DNA of 64,000 bases from Paenibacillus periandrae (GTDB lineage: Bacteria > Bacillota > Bacilli > Paenibacillales > NBRC-103111), in the NCBI RefSeq assembly GCF_022458865.1, contig NZ_JAJNMU010000002.1, positions 62,001 through 126,000 of the forward strand, read 5' to 3'. Within the stretch, counting starts at the first letter, position 1; each line of letters begins with the position of its first letter. The notes under the pieces are model-generated. The model was not told where the DNA came from. It did not search any database and was given only the letters and a program-made list of their open reading frames with translations. Shown piece by piece: positions 17,955 to 26,913 of the stretch. A program made the position numbers and the translations under genes.

Positions 17955-19373
17955 TTATTTTTTACCCAATACGTGAATCGGGTGTCCCAGCAATACTTCA
18001 GCTGCATCCATCGTAATTTCACCCAATGAAGGATGTGCATGAATCGTAAGCGCGATATCCTCAACAGTAGCACCCAATTCGATGGCCAAAGCCAACTCGG
18101 CAATCAGGTTGGAGGCTTGCTTACCGACAACCTGTCCGCCCAAGAGCAGACCTGAATCCTTGTCACCGATCAGCTTTACAAAACCGTCAGAGGTATTCAT
18201 CGTCAATGCCCGGCCATTTACACCAAATGGGAACTTGCCCACAGTTGTATTTTTGCCTTGTGCCTTGGCTTCAGTTTCACTCAAGCCTACACTTGCAATT
18301 TCGGGATCTGAAAATACTACAGCTGGAATACATTTATAATCAATTACGCTTGGTTGTCCGGCAATTACTTCAGCCGCTACCTTACCTTCGTAAGAAGCCT
18401 TATGCGCCAAAGCAGGACCTGCGACGATATCACCAATTGCATAAATATGCGGAACATTGGTTTGGCATTTTTCATTGATTTTGATCAAACCGCGTTCACC
18501 CACTTCAACGCCTGCCAATTCAAGCGACAGATCACCATCAGTGTTCGGACGACGTCCAACTGTTACCAGCACGTATTGTGCAGTAACCTTTTTCTCCTCG
18601 CCTTTGACTGTGAAGGTAACGGTAACGTCTTTATCCGTTTGCTCGCAGCCTTGAGCCAAAGCTTCTGTGAATACCTCAACATTGCCTTTTTTCAAGCCAC
18701 GGCCAACCAGATTGGATAGTTCCTTTTCAAAGCCTGGCAATATGGAGTCAGAGCCCTCCAGAACCGTAACCTTTGTACCCAGTCTCGAATAGGTTTGTCC
18801 AAGCTCGATACCGATGTAACCACCGCCGATAACGATCAGGCTTTCGGGAACCTCTTGCAGATCCAGCACTTCAGTAGAGGAAAGAATACGACCGCCATAA
18901 GGGAATGCTTTTAATTCAATCGGGCGTGAGCCTGTTGCAATAATGCAGTCGTTGAAGCGGAAGCGAGCTGTTTCATTATCATTGAAGCAGCGAGCTTCAT
19001 GTTCATTAATGAACAAGGCTTCGCCATTGAACACCTGAATATTGTTACCTTTGAGCAGTTGGCCTACGCCGCCTGTCATCTTTTTCACAATACCGGATTT
19101 CCATTCCTGTACCTTTGTAAAATCAATCTTGACACCCTCGGAAACAATCCCGATAGATGAGTTATGGCTTGCTGCCTCAAACTCTTCGGCAGCATGAATT
19201 AAAGCTTTGGAAGGAATGCAGCCACGGTTTAAGCATACACCTCCGACTTCCGACTTATCTACGATCAGAACACTTTTACCCAATTGAGCGGCACGAATAG
19301 CAGCCACATACCCACCGGGACCTGCACCGATGACCAACACGTCGATTTCTACAGATGCATCGCCTACTACCAT
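17955..19373 (-). CDS. pdhD: Dihydrolipoyl dehydrogenase (E3)
   Basis: A 472-residue flavoprotein that reoxidises the dihydrolipoyl arm of the pyruvate dehydrogenase complex with NAD+. It has the FAD-binding GAGPGGYVAAIRAAQLG near the N-terminus, the redox disulfide in GGVCLNRGCIPSK (CX4C, about residues 41-53), the NAD-binding GGGYIGIELGQ, the second FAD motif IYAIGDI and the C-terminal catalytic His in HAHPSLGE. Length is normal for the family. Its ATG has GGAGGTG upstream and it follows pdhC by only four bases, so it is the last gene of the pdhA-pdhB-pdhC-pdhD operon. Confidence 0.97.
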   Translation of the reverse strand: MVVGDASVEIDVLVIGAGPGGYVAAIRAAQLGKSVLIVDKSEVGGVCLNRGCIPSKALIHAAEEFEAASHNSSIGIVSEGVKIDFTKVQEWKSGIVKKMTGGVGQLLKGNNIQVFNGEALFINEHEARCFNDNETARFRFNDCIIATGSRPIELKAFPYGGRILSSTEVLDLQEVPESLIVIGGGYIGIELGQTYSRLGTKVTVLEGSDSILPGFEKELSNLVGRGLKKGNVEVFTEALAQGCEQTDKDVTVTFTVKGEEKKVTAQYVLVTVGRRPNTDGDLSLELAGVEVGERGLIKINEKCQTNVPHIYAIGDIVAGPALAHKASYEGKVAAEVIAGQPSVIDYKCIPAVVFSDPEIASVGLSETEAKAQGKNTTVGKFPFGVNGRALTMNTSDGFVKLIGDKDSGLLLGGQVVGKQASNLIAELALAIELGATVEDIALTIHAHPSLGEITMDAAEVLLGHPIHVLGKK

Positions 19374-19377
19374 TATG

Positions 19378-20793
19378 TTACACCTCCATGATTAATAGCT
19401 CAGGATCAGCCAACAATTGCTTGATATAGTTCAAGAAGTTTTGAGCTGTCGCACCATCGATAATCCGATGATCGAAGCTTAGCGAAAGAGCCATCACTGG
19501 AGCGATTACGATCTCACCATTTTTCACAACCGGCTTCTCTGTAATACGTCCTGTACCCAAAATGGCCACTTCAGGGAAATTAATAACAGGTGTGAAGAAC
19601 ATGCCGCCAGCCGAACCAATATTCGTGATCGACAGAGTTCCGCCTTTCATTTCCGCTGCTGACAGCTTGCCATCACGACCGCGTGCTGCCAAATCCTTGA
19701 TAGCTTCAGCGATTGTCCAAATATTTTTACGATCCGCATCCTGAATCACAGGCACGATCAAGCCATTATCCGTATCCGTTGCGATACCAATGTTATAGTA
19801 CTTTTTGTACACAATTTCGTTCTTTTCTTCGTCGATCATCGCGTTCAAAGCCGGGAATTGACGCGCTGCTGCAACCAGAACCTTTACAATGAAAGGCAGG
19901 TAAGTCAGCTTAACGCCTTTTTTCTCAGCAATTGGTTTGGACTTCGCACGAAGGGCAACCAGTTGGGTTACGTCTACTTCATCCATCAAGGTTACATGTG
20001 GAGCTGTGTATACGGATTTAACCATCGCGTTCGAGATCGCTTTGCGAATGCCTTTGAACGGCACGCGTTCTTCGATGCGCTCACCGCTAACTGCTGCCGC
20101 TGCGCTTGAAGCAACTGCTGGCTTGCTTGGCGCTGCTGCTGCGTTCGAAGTCGCTTCTGCCGCCGGAGCTTCGCTTGCAGCTGATGGCGCTGCCGCGGCT
20201 GTGCCTCCGCCTGCGGCAAATGCAAGAACATCTTCCTTGGTCACGCGGCCGTTAGGGCCGCTAGCTGTGACCAGCCCGATGTTCAAGCCTTTCTCGCGAG
20301 CGAGCTTGCGCACGCTTGGCGTAGCCAGTGCTTTACCGCCGGCTGCTGCATCGGCTTGAGCCGCGCCTTCAGCTGGTGCTCCGCCTGCCAGCGGCGTATC
20401 CAGCTTCGAGTTCGCGACATTAGCCGCGACCGCTCCGCCAACTGCACACTCGGCAGCTTGATCATCGCTCTTCGCTGCTGGAGCAGCTTCGGCAGGTGCT
20501 GCCGGAGCCGCACTCTCACCATGACCGTGGCCTGCTTGCTGTGGAACCTCTCCAGAAACCTCGATCGTAGCGATCAGATCGCCAATCGTACAAACTGTGC
20601 CTTCAGCAACTTTGATTTCGACGATCTTACCTTCAACAGGAGAAGGTACTTCTACTGTTGATTTATCGTTTTGGACTTCCATAATGATGGTCTCATCGTT
20701 GACGACATCGCCTGGCTTTACCAGCCATTTGACGATTTCACCTTCGTGAATGCCTTCACCAAGCTCCGGGAATTTATATTCAAATACCGCCAT
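19378..20793 (-). CDS. pdhC: Dihydrolipoamide acetyltransferase (E2) of pyruvate dehydrogenase
   Basis: A 471-residue core subunit. Order of parts: one lipoyl domain (residues about 1-80; the lipoylated Lys is in [16 protein letters not shown]), a long Ala/Pro/Gly linker, the peripheral-subunit-binding domain ([19 protein letters not shown], about 155-190), a second Ala-rich linker and the catalytic domain ending with [17 protein letters not shown], which has the HRXXDG active-site signature. Only one lipoyl domain is present. The ATG is preceded by AGGAGG that sits directly downstream of the double-hairpin element at 20806-20880. The lipoyl Lys would be a substrate for the LipL-type enzyme encoded at 24199. 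Confidence 0.96.
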   Translation of the reverse strand: MAVFEYKFPELGEGIHEGEIVKWLVKPGDVVNDETIIMEVQNDKSTVEVPSPVEGKIVEIKVAEGTVCTIGDLIATIEVSGEVPQQAGHGHGESAAPAAPAEAAPAAKSDDQAAECAVGGAVAANVANSKLDTPLAGGAPAEGAAQADAAAGGKALATPSVRKLAREKGLNIGLVTASGPNGRVTKEDVLAFAAGGGTAAAAPSAASEAPAAEATSNAAAAPSKPAVASSAAAAVSGERIEERVPFKGIRKAISNAMVKSVYTAPHVTLMDEVDVTQLVALRAKSKPIAEKKGVKLTYLPFIVKVLVAAARQFPALNAMIDEEKNEIVYKKYYNIGIATDTDNGLIVPVIQDADRKNIWTIAEAIKDLAARGRDGKLSAAEMKGGTLSITNIGSAGGMFFTPVINFPEVAILGTGRITEKPVVKNGEIVIAPVMALSLSFDHRIIDGATAQNFLNYIKQLLADPELLIMEV

Positions 20794-20805
20794 GTTGTAA
20801 CCTCC

Positions 20806-20841
20806 TAAAAGTTTTCGTAGAAAACTTACTTCGTAAGCATT
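20806..20841 (-). repeat. Double-hairpin element, copy next to pdhC ribosome site
   Basis: Read on the minus strand the element contains CTTAC-GAA-GTAAG and then AGTTTTC-TAC-GAAAACT, two perfect small hairpins, and runs straight into TTAGGAGG, the pdhC Shine-Dalgarno. A near-identical copy stands before the DUF2157 gene (57971-58006). It could influence translation or processing of the pdh message, or be a dispersed repeat that brings its own ribosome site. Confidence 0.65.
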
Positions 20842-20845
20842 CCCT

Positions 20846-20880
20846 TAGAGTTTTGCATAGCAAAACTTGCTTCGTTATCC
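20846..20880 (-). repeat. Double-hairpin element, diverged upstream copy between pdhB and pdhC
   Basis: This tandem copy has the same plan as its neighbour. The larger hairpin here is AGTTTTGC-loop-GCAAAACT, one base pair longer than AGTTTTC-loop-GAAAACT: the added G on one arm is matched by an added C on the other, so pairing is kept. The smaller stem (CTTGCTTCGTTAT region) has lost its pairing. It begins at the pdhB stop codon. Confidence 0.55.
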
Positions 20881-21860
20881 TAAAAATCCAATACTTTGTT
20901 CAGTCCAGCAATAATACGGGCCGGATTAGGAAGCCATTGATCTTCAACCTGTGCGAATGCATATACGGTATCCGGAGGTGTTACACGTAGTACAGGAGCC
21001 TCAAGGTGCAGAATCGCTTTTTCGTTAATTTGTGCAATTACTTCTGCAGCGATACCGGACGATTTTTGTGCTTCCTGTACAACGATAGCACGGTTCGTTT
21101 TCTTGATTGATTCCACGATTGTATCAATATCAAGCGGCATCAAAGTACGAAGATCAATGACTTCTACCTTGGTTCCACGAGTTTTTTCGATTTCTTCAGC
21201 TGCCTTCAAGGAAGTATGCACCATAGCGCCGTAGGTAATAATGGTAACATCAGAACCTTCGCGAACTACTTTTGCTTTACCAATTTCCACAGTGTAATCG
21301 CCTTCCGGCACTTCAGCACGGAAAGAACGGTACAAGTTCAGATGCTCCATGAAAAATACCGGATCATTGTCGCGGATAGCCGCAATCAGCAATCCCTTGG
21401 CATCATAAGGATTGGAAGGAACTACTACTTTAATCCCCGGTGTTTGAGTTAACAAGCCTTCCAACGGATCTGTATGCAGCTCTGCCGCTTTTACGCCGCC
21501 GCCAAAAGGAGTACGGAATGTAATTGGCGCGTTGTAACGACCGCCTGAGCGATAACGCATCCGAGCTGCCTGAACACAAATCTGGTCTAATGCTTCATAA
21601 ATAAAACCGACAAATTGGATTTCAGCTACCGGGCGAAATCCTTGAATCCCCATACCCACTGCCAAACCACCGATTGCGGATTCAGCCAAAGGCGTATCGA
21701 ATACACGTTCCTCGCCAAATTCAGCCTGCAGACCTTCCGTTGCACGGAATACACCGCCGACTTTACCAACATCTTCACCGAATATGACTACGTTCGGATC
21801 GCGTTCCAACTCAACACGCATTGCATCCTTGATCGCTTGAATCATTGTCATTTGTGCCAT
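20880..21860 (-). CDS. pdhB: Pyruvate dehydrogenase E1 component, beta subunit
   Basis: A 326-residue transketolase-like subunit that completes the thiamine-diphosphate site with PdhA. Landmarks are [53 protein letters not shown] and the C-terminal transketolase-C block starting [19 protein letters not shown]. Length and blocks are those of the usual E1 beta. GGGAGGAAGAG lies upstream of ATG 21860. It follows pdhA by 19 bases in the pdh operon. Confidence 0.96.
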   Translation of the reverse strand: MAQMTMIQAIKDAMRVELERDPNVVIFGEDVGKVGGVFRATEGLQAEFGEERVFDTPLAESAIGGLAVGMGIQGFRPVAEIQFVGFIYEALDQICVQAARMRYRSGGRYNAPITFRTPFGGGVKAAELHTDPLEGLLTQTPGIKVVVPSNPYDAKGLLIAAIRDNDPVFFMEHLNLYRSFRAEVPEGDYTVEIGKAKVVREGSDVTIITYGAMVHTSLKAAEEIEKTRGTKVEVIDLRTLMPLDIDTIVESIKKTNRAIVVQEAQKSSGIAAEVIAQINEKAILHLEAPVLRVTPPDTVYAFAQVEDQWLPNPARIIAGLNKVLDF

Positions 21861-21879
21861 GGCTTACTCTTCCTCCCTT

Positions 21880-22959
<1,080 letters not shown>

Positions 22960-23014
22960 TCACCTCAATAGTAGGATTTCAATGCCATTAAAGCTGGAAT
23001 TCTGTTATAGTAGT

Positions 23015-23044
23015 ATTATAAACCTGTTTTCACTCAGAACACAA
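23015..23044 (-). promoter_or_regulatory. Probable promoter of the pdh operon
   Basis: On the minus strand TTGTGT (-35, plus bases 23039-23044) and a perfect TATAAT (-10, 23015-23020) are separated by 18 bases, leaving a leader of about 55 bases before pdhA. No operator is evident. Confidence 0.6.
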
Positions 23045-23163
23045 CTACTTACTTGAAAAATATGATTTTTATTAGTCCCATCCTATATAACAGTTTTCAA
23101 AAATATATAGTACAGATTAATAAAATCCACAAAACTATACTAATACAACAGGAGGAAACCCCT

Positions 23164-23889
23164 ATGGACGAAGCCATTTATTATAAACGAACGATTGTAA
23201 AGGAACAGGTTCCCTCTACCTCATTGGGTCAAGAAAGACCCGTTCGAATCCTCTTACCCCCTGGTTATCAGGAGCTAAACACATATCCCGTCATATATTG
23301 TCAGGATGGTGAGCAATTTTTTAATTTTGGACGTATCGCCACACTCATGAACCATCTGATTTATGATGAGGGTGTACAGCCTGCTATCATCGTTGGTGTC
23401 GATGTCGACATCGCGACGAGAACCTCAGAGTACGCTCCAGGGGAAGCACGTTTTGAAGCCTATACGCATTTTTTCTCACAGGAGCTGCTGCCTTTTGTTG
23501 AAAGCCGTTTCCCCGTAGGCAGCATCGCCAAGGATCGTATTATTGCAGGGGACTCTTTGGGAGGAACCGTATCTTTGCATCTAGCCTTAAATTATCGTAG
23601 CCTATTTTGCAATGTCCTATCCTTATCCGGTGCATTTTTGCAGCAAACGCAAGAACGAGTTGCCCAAGAAACCGATTTGTCCTGGCTGAAGCTGTACATG
23701 CTCATTGGAACCGATGAGCTGGAAATCGCTACACAGGGAGGCACTTACGATTTTCTGGAGGCAAACCGACAAACCAAACAGCTCCTCGATGCGAGAAGCT
23801 GCAACCTTACTTATATAGAAAAGCCTGGCAAGCATGTATGGGGCTTTTGGCAAAAGGAGCTTCCCGAGGCGTTGAAACTGTTCCTATAA
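23164..23889 (+). CDS. Putative esterase (enterochelin-esterase-like alpha/beta hydrolase)
   Basis: A 241-residue intracellular alpha/beta hydrolase of the PF00756 type. The nucleophile elbow is GDSLGG (about residue 123), preceded by RPVRILLPPGYQELNTYPVIY and followed by the family-typical LSLSGAF; the C-terminal His is in GKHVWGFWQKELPEAL. Related proteins cleave ester bonds in siderophores or formyl-glutathione-like substrates, but the substrate here is unknown and no siderophore genes adjoin it. The start is ATG 23164 with CAGGAGGAAA upstream; the longer frame from 23053 overlaps the divergent pdhA promoter region. Confidence 0.8.
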   Translation: MDEAIYYKRTIVKEQVPSTSLGQERPVRILLPPGYQELNTYPVIYCQDGEQFFNFGRIATLMNHLIYDEGVQPAIIVGVDVDIATRTSEYAPGEARFEAYTHFFSQELLPFVESRFPVGSIAKDRIIAGDSLGGTVSLHLALNYRSLFCNVLSLSGAFLQQTQERVAQETDLSWLKLYMLIGTDELEIATQGGTYDFLEANRQTKQLLDARSCNLTYIEKPGKHVWGFWQKELPEALKLFL

Positions 23890-23908
23890 GGGCGGGGCAC
23901 CCTCCCCA

Positions 23909-23950
23909 CCCTCCCTTGAAGGGAGGGCCCCAGAGGGCATGGCCCTCTGG
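23909..23950. repeat. Two adjacent perfect GC-rich hairpins
   Basis: CCCTCCCTT-G-AAGGGAGGG (23909-23927) is followed at once by CCAGAGGGC-ATG-GCCCTCTGG (23930-23950). Both are perfect 9-bp stems. They open a strongly GC-rich intergenic block unlike the genes on either side. Confidence 0.7.
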
Positions 23951-23965
23951 ACTCCCCTGGATCGC

Positions 23966-24023
23966 GTGCAGACTTGATGTGTTCTCGGGGCGCTTTTCGT
24001 CCCTGACGGGACACGCTTAGGCT
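23966..24023. repeat. Intergenic direct repeat, copy 1
   Basis: A unit of about 58 bases beginning GTGCAGACTT and ending ACACGCTTAGGCT; it includes TGTTCTCGGGGCGCTTTTCG and a small GTCCC-TGAC-GGGAC hairpin. The second copy starts 78 bases later. Confidence 0.75.
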
Positions 24024-24043
24024 AGATTGGGTGAGTTCGACGT

Positions 24044-24097
24044 GTGCAGACTGTTGTGTTCTCGGGGCGCTTTCGTCCCTGCGGGACACGCTTGGCT
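24044..24097. repeat. Intergenic direct repeat, copy 2
   Basis: Matches copy 1 with a few small deletions and substitutions (GTGCAGACTG ... ACACGCTTGGCT), and keeps the GTCCC-TGC-GGGAC hairpin. Possible dispersed repeat family of this genome. Confidence 0.75.
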
Positions 24098-24130
24098 TCG
24101 AGAGCAGGACTAAGGAAACAGACCAAGATT

Positions 24131-24174
24131 AACGGGGAGGATCGTCCCATTCGGGACATCGCCTCCGTTTTTTG
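24131..24174 (+). terminator. Compound hairpin terminator after the repeat block
   Basis: GGAGG-ATC-GTCCC-ATTC-GGGAC-ATCG-CCTCC is a long two-part stem followed by GTTTTTTG on the plus strand. It could end esterase transcription, 245 bases beyond the stop. Confidence 0.65.
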
Positions 24175-24198
24175 TTTATTTACTTATTTTAATCTTAC

Positions 24199-25044
24199 TT
24201 ATTTTAATCCATAACGGGTTCGCAGGGTTTCGACCATTGTGGTTATTTCCGTTTCATTAGGCAGATCCAGGGATGCTTGGTTATCGGTCTTAGGTTTGTG
24301 CGCTCTAACCGACTCTTTTATAGAATCAATGAAGGATTGCTCGTCTTTTAACCCGATTAATTCCTCCAGACTGGCCATGCTGTTTTTCGTTACTTTTGGA
24401 AAACAGAGCCCTCCGGTATCACACGTACCATCGACTGCCATCTCACCTGTGGCTATATTGTAGAATTGCTTGGCCAATTCGGCCTTATGGTTGCCAATAC
24501 CGCGTACAACAACGAATGCTTGAACTGCGATAGCATGCGCCTGGCGCCGCTGGGCAATTCCGCAAAATTTGCGTCCCCGTATACTTAAATCGTAATCGCC
24601 CGGGCAGTAGGAGCCGATGATTTCGCCTTTTGATACATCGGATGTTACTTTTTGCAGGGATTCACTGATTAATCGAAACATCGTTTCAAAATCATGACGA
24701 AAATCAATATTTCCCTGACGCTTGGGCATAATCAGAGTTATGTTGATGACACCCAGATCAAGCGGTACCGCGGCGCCGCCGGAATTTCTGACAATTACCG
24801 AATAGCCCTGCTCTTCAAGCCACTCCATCGCCTGTAAGGCATAGGGCAAACGACTGTCGCGCAATCCCATTACAAAAGCTCGTGGATGCCTCCACAGATG
24901 AACAATCGGTGTGCCACCTGCTCCCACTTTTCTAGTCAACAGCTCGTCCAATGCAAAAGGGATCAGTACATCACTTTGGTCTGTCTGCTCGGTCCGGTCC
25001 CAGATCAACATATCCCCCGGCAATGACCATTCCTCTAATTCCAT
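24199..25044 (-). CDS. lipL: Octanoyl-[GcvH]:protein N-octanoyltransferase (LipL-type)
   Basis: A 281-residue member of the biotin/lipoate A/B ligase fold. In Gram-positive bacteria LipL moves octanoyl groups from GcvH to E2 subunits in lipoate synthesis. The stretch IIGSYCPGDYDLSIRGRKFC with the conserved Cys in SYCPG, followed by GIAQRRQAHAIAVQ, is characteristic of LipL (B. subtilis YwfL); VIVRNSGGAAVPLDLGVINI is the substrate-loop block. The distinction from LipM or a lipoate ligase rests on these motifs. AAGGAGG precedes ATG 25044. Its location near the pdh operon, whose E2 carries a lipoyl domain, fits the role. It lies 52 bases after a MarR gene and may share its transcript. Confidence 0.8.
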   Translation of the reverse strand: MELEEWSLPGDMLIWDRTEQTDQSDVLIPFALDELLTRKVGAGGTPIVHLWRHPRAFVMGLRDSRLPYALQAMEWLEEQGYSVIVRNSGGAAVPLDLGVINITLIMPKRQGNIDFRHDFETMFRLISESLQKVTSDVSKGEIIGSYCPGDYDLSIRGRKFCGIAQRRQAHAIAVQAFVVVRGIGNHKAELAKQFYNIATGEMAVDGTCDTGGLCFPKVTKNSMASLEELIGLKDEQSFIDSIKESVRAHKPKTDNQASLDLPNETEITTMVETLRTRYGLK

Positions 25045-25096
25045 GTTGTTGTATGCCTCCTTAATATCTCAAACAAACGTTCATCGCCATAGGCTT

Positions 25097-25525
25097 CTAC
25101 TCTTTATCCTTATAGACAACCTCTTTAAATATCCGAATCAAATGCTGAATGTCCTCATCCGCCAAATCACCAAAAAAGTTTTCAACATTTGCTCTGCGCT
25201 GCAATCTGATCGTTCCCAGCATCTGTCTCCCCGCTTCTGTGATGCTTAAGTAAACGACTCTACGATCTTCATCGGTCCTCTCCCTTTCGACGAGACCTGC
25301 AGCTATCAGCTTGTCCGATAAGGTAGTGATAGCTCCGGGTGTATAGCACAGCATATCAGCAATCTGAGATGCCTTAAGAGGCCCCTCAATTTCAAGTCTC
25401 TCTAACAAAAAGCCCTGAACAGGCGTCATCCCATTTTCATTAAACTTGGACCATGAAACCGATATTTTACGAAACAGCTGTCTCGCTGCCTCTTCCAGCT
25501 CCAAGAGGTTGCGGTGATCAGTCAT
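25097..25525 (-). CDS. MarR family transcriptional regulator (upstream of lipL)
   Basis: A 142-residue winged-helix protein. The DNA-binding part reads PLKASQIADMLCYTPGAITT, LSDKLIAAGLVERERTDEDR and RVVYLSITEAG, with the DXRXX wing intact. N- and C-terminal helices for dimerisation flank it. It is divergent from the MarR gene at 25772, with a 246-base region between them, and is followed by lipL on the same strand. Ligand and targets unknown; control of lipL is only suggested by position. Confidence 0.88.
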   Translation of the reverse strand: MTDHRNLLELEEAARQLFRKISVSWSKFNENGMTPVQGFLLERLEIEGPLKASQIADMLCYTPGAITTLSDKLIAAGLVERERTDEDRRVVYLSITEAGRQMLGTIRLQRRANVENFFGDLADEDIQHLIRIFKEVVYKDKE

Positions 25526-25641
25526 TAGCTTTATGCCCCTTTATCTTATAAATAATTGTCGTTGTAATGTTCATTTTACCATGCATGGAGAAGTTGCCCA
25601 AGCTTTTGTTCAGCACAGGTCTATATGCCTAAATATTTGTG

Positions 25642-25698
25642 TTGACGATAGATTGGTAATTGTGATATTTTTTGTTATATAGTTTTAACTTAAAACTA
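25642..25698 (+). promoter_or_regulatory. Promoter and palindromic operator of locus B
   Basis: TTGACG (25642-25647) and TATTTT (25666-25671) are spaced by 18 bases and point towards the MarR gene at 25772. Directly downstream lies a perfect palindrome, TAGTTTTAA-C-TTAAAACTA (25680-25698), well placed for autorepression by that MarR. The rest of the 25526-25771 gap is AT-rich with no other clear signal. Confidence 0.55.
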
Positions 25699-25771
25699 AT
25701 TAGCATAAAATATCTTTCATGTAAATCTAATCTTTATTAGTTGCATTCACTGGAAAAGGAGGTTAAACCTT

Positions 25772-26197
25772 ATGGATGATTTGGAACATCAGCTGGATCG
25801 AATGGAAGAGTTAATATTAATGGGTATGCACCGAACGAATAAATGGGGGTCCCTCACCTTTTCGAAGCAGCAGTATTTGCTTCTCATCACTTTGGATAAT
25901 AAGAAACGGGCCACTGTGAGTAATCTCGCCGACGAGCTCAACTTATCTCCGAGCGCAACAACCTTGGCCATTAATCGATTGGTTCGTGACGGACATGTCG
26001 CACGGACCCGCGATGAAACTGATCGTAGAGTCGTTTGGGTAGAGCTAACCCCTGAAGCCAGAGTGCTGGTCTACGAACAAAAGGAACGACGCAGACAAGT
26101 ACTCCGCAGCATGATCAGCAGTGTAGAGCCTGAGGAATGTGAACAGTTTATTACTATCGCCCGCAAAATGCTGACGAATATCCAAGATCCAATATAA
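25772..26197 (+). CDS. MarR family regulator heading the locus B efflux operon
   Basis: A 141-residue winged-helix regulator: ATVSNLADELNLSPSATTLA, INRLVRDGHVARTRDETDRR and VVWVELTPEARVL give the recognition helix and wing. AAAGGAGG lies upstream of ATG 25772. It is followed after 24 bases by the EmrA-like adaptor and shares only family-level similarity with the divergent MarR at 25097. Its position fits the common arrangement of a MarR repressor controlling an EmrAB-type pump, released by the pump's substrate. Confidence 0.9.
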   Translation: MDDLEHQLDRMEELILMGMHRTNKWGSLTFSKQQYLLLITLDNKKRATVSNLADELNLSPSATTLAINRLVRDGHVARTRDETDRRVVWVELTPEARVLVYEQKERRRQVLRSMISSVEPEECEQFITIARKMLTNIQDPI

Positions 26198-26221
26198 ATA
26201 GAGAGGAGCTATAACCATATT

Positions 26222-26875
26222 ATGAAGAAAAAAATTATTATTTTAACTGTTTTAGCTATTATTCTTTTGGGAGGCGGAGCTGGCGGTACTTACTATTTTG
26301 CGATGGCCAGCAAGTATATCAATACGGAGGATGCCAAAATTGCAGGTGATTTACGCGCGATCGGCACACCCGGAGCAGGCAAGCTGATTGAGTGGAATTA
26401 CAAGGAAGGCGATTCCTTCAAAAAAGGTGACATCCTCGGGATGGTTGAAACAACGCCTGCCCGTGGCAATACACCTGCTATTTTACAAGAGATCATTGCT
26501 GTAGAGGAAGGCACGATTATTCAATTTAATGGCGTTAAAGATCAGATGGTATCCCCCACCAGTGCAATTGCGATGAGTGCGAATCTCGATAAGCTGTATG
26601 TCACAGCCAACCTGCAGGAAACAGAAATCGCCGATGCCAAGATTGGCAATAAAGTCACGATTAAAGTAGACGCGTATCCGGATGCCGTTATCACAGGTCA
26701 TGTGGAGCGCCTTGGTCTTGGAACCAATTCTTCCTTTTCGTTATTATCATCATCTAACGCAAGCGGTAACTTTACAAAGGTCATTCAGCGGATTCCCGTT
26801 AAAATTTCGATTGACAGCTACCAAGGCAAACGATTGGTGCCCGGACTAAATGCAACCGTCAAAATTGAGAAATAA
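26222..26875 (+). CDS. Short EmrA/HlyD-like adaptor without coiled-coil hairpin
   Basis: A 217-residue single-anchor protein (hydrophobic residues about 5-28). It has the EmrA-type entry YINTEDAKIAGDLRAIGTPG, one half of a lipoyl-like domain (WNYKEGDSFKKGDILGMVET), the returning half (EEGTIIQFNGVKDQMVSPTS) and a beta-barrel ending LVPGLNATVKIEK. The long alpha-hairpin of normal EmrA proteins is absent, so its length is about half of the usual. It directly precedes the MFS pump gene and probably forms the membrane-side partner of that pump. Confidence 0.82.
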   Translation: MKKKIIILTVLAIILLGGGAGGTYYFAMASKYINTEDAKIAGDLRAIGTPGAGKLIEWNYKEGDSFKKGDILGMVETTPARGNTPAILQEIIAVEEGTIIQFNGVKDQMVSPTSAIAMSANLDKLYVTANLQETEIADAKIGNKVTIKVDAYPDAVITGHVERLGLGTNSSFSLLSSSNASGNFTKVIQRIPVKISIDSYQGKRLVPGLNATVKIEK

Positions 26876-26913
26876 ACCGTTAAACGAGCAACACAAAGAA
26901 AGGAGGAAACCGA

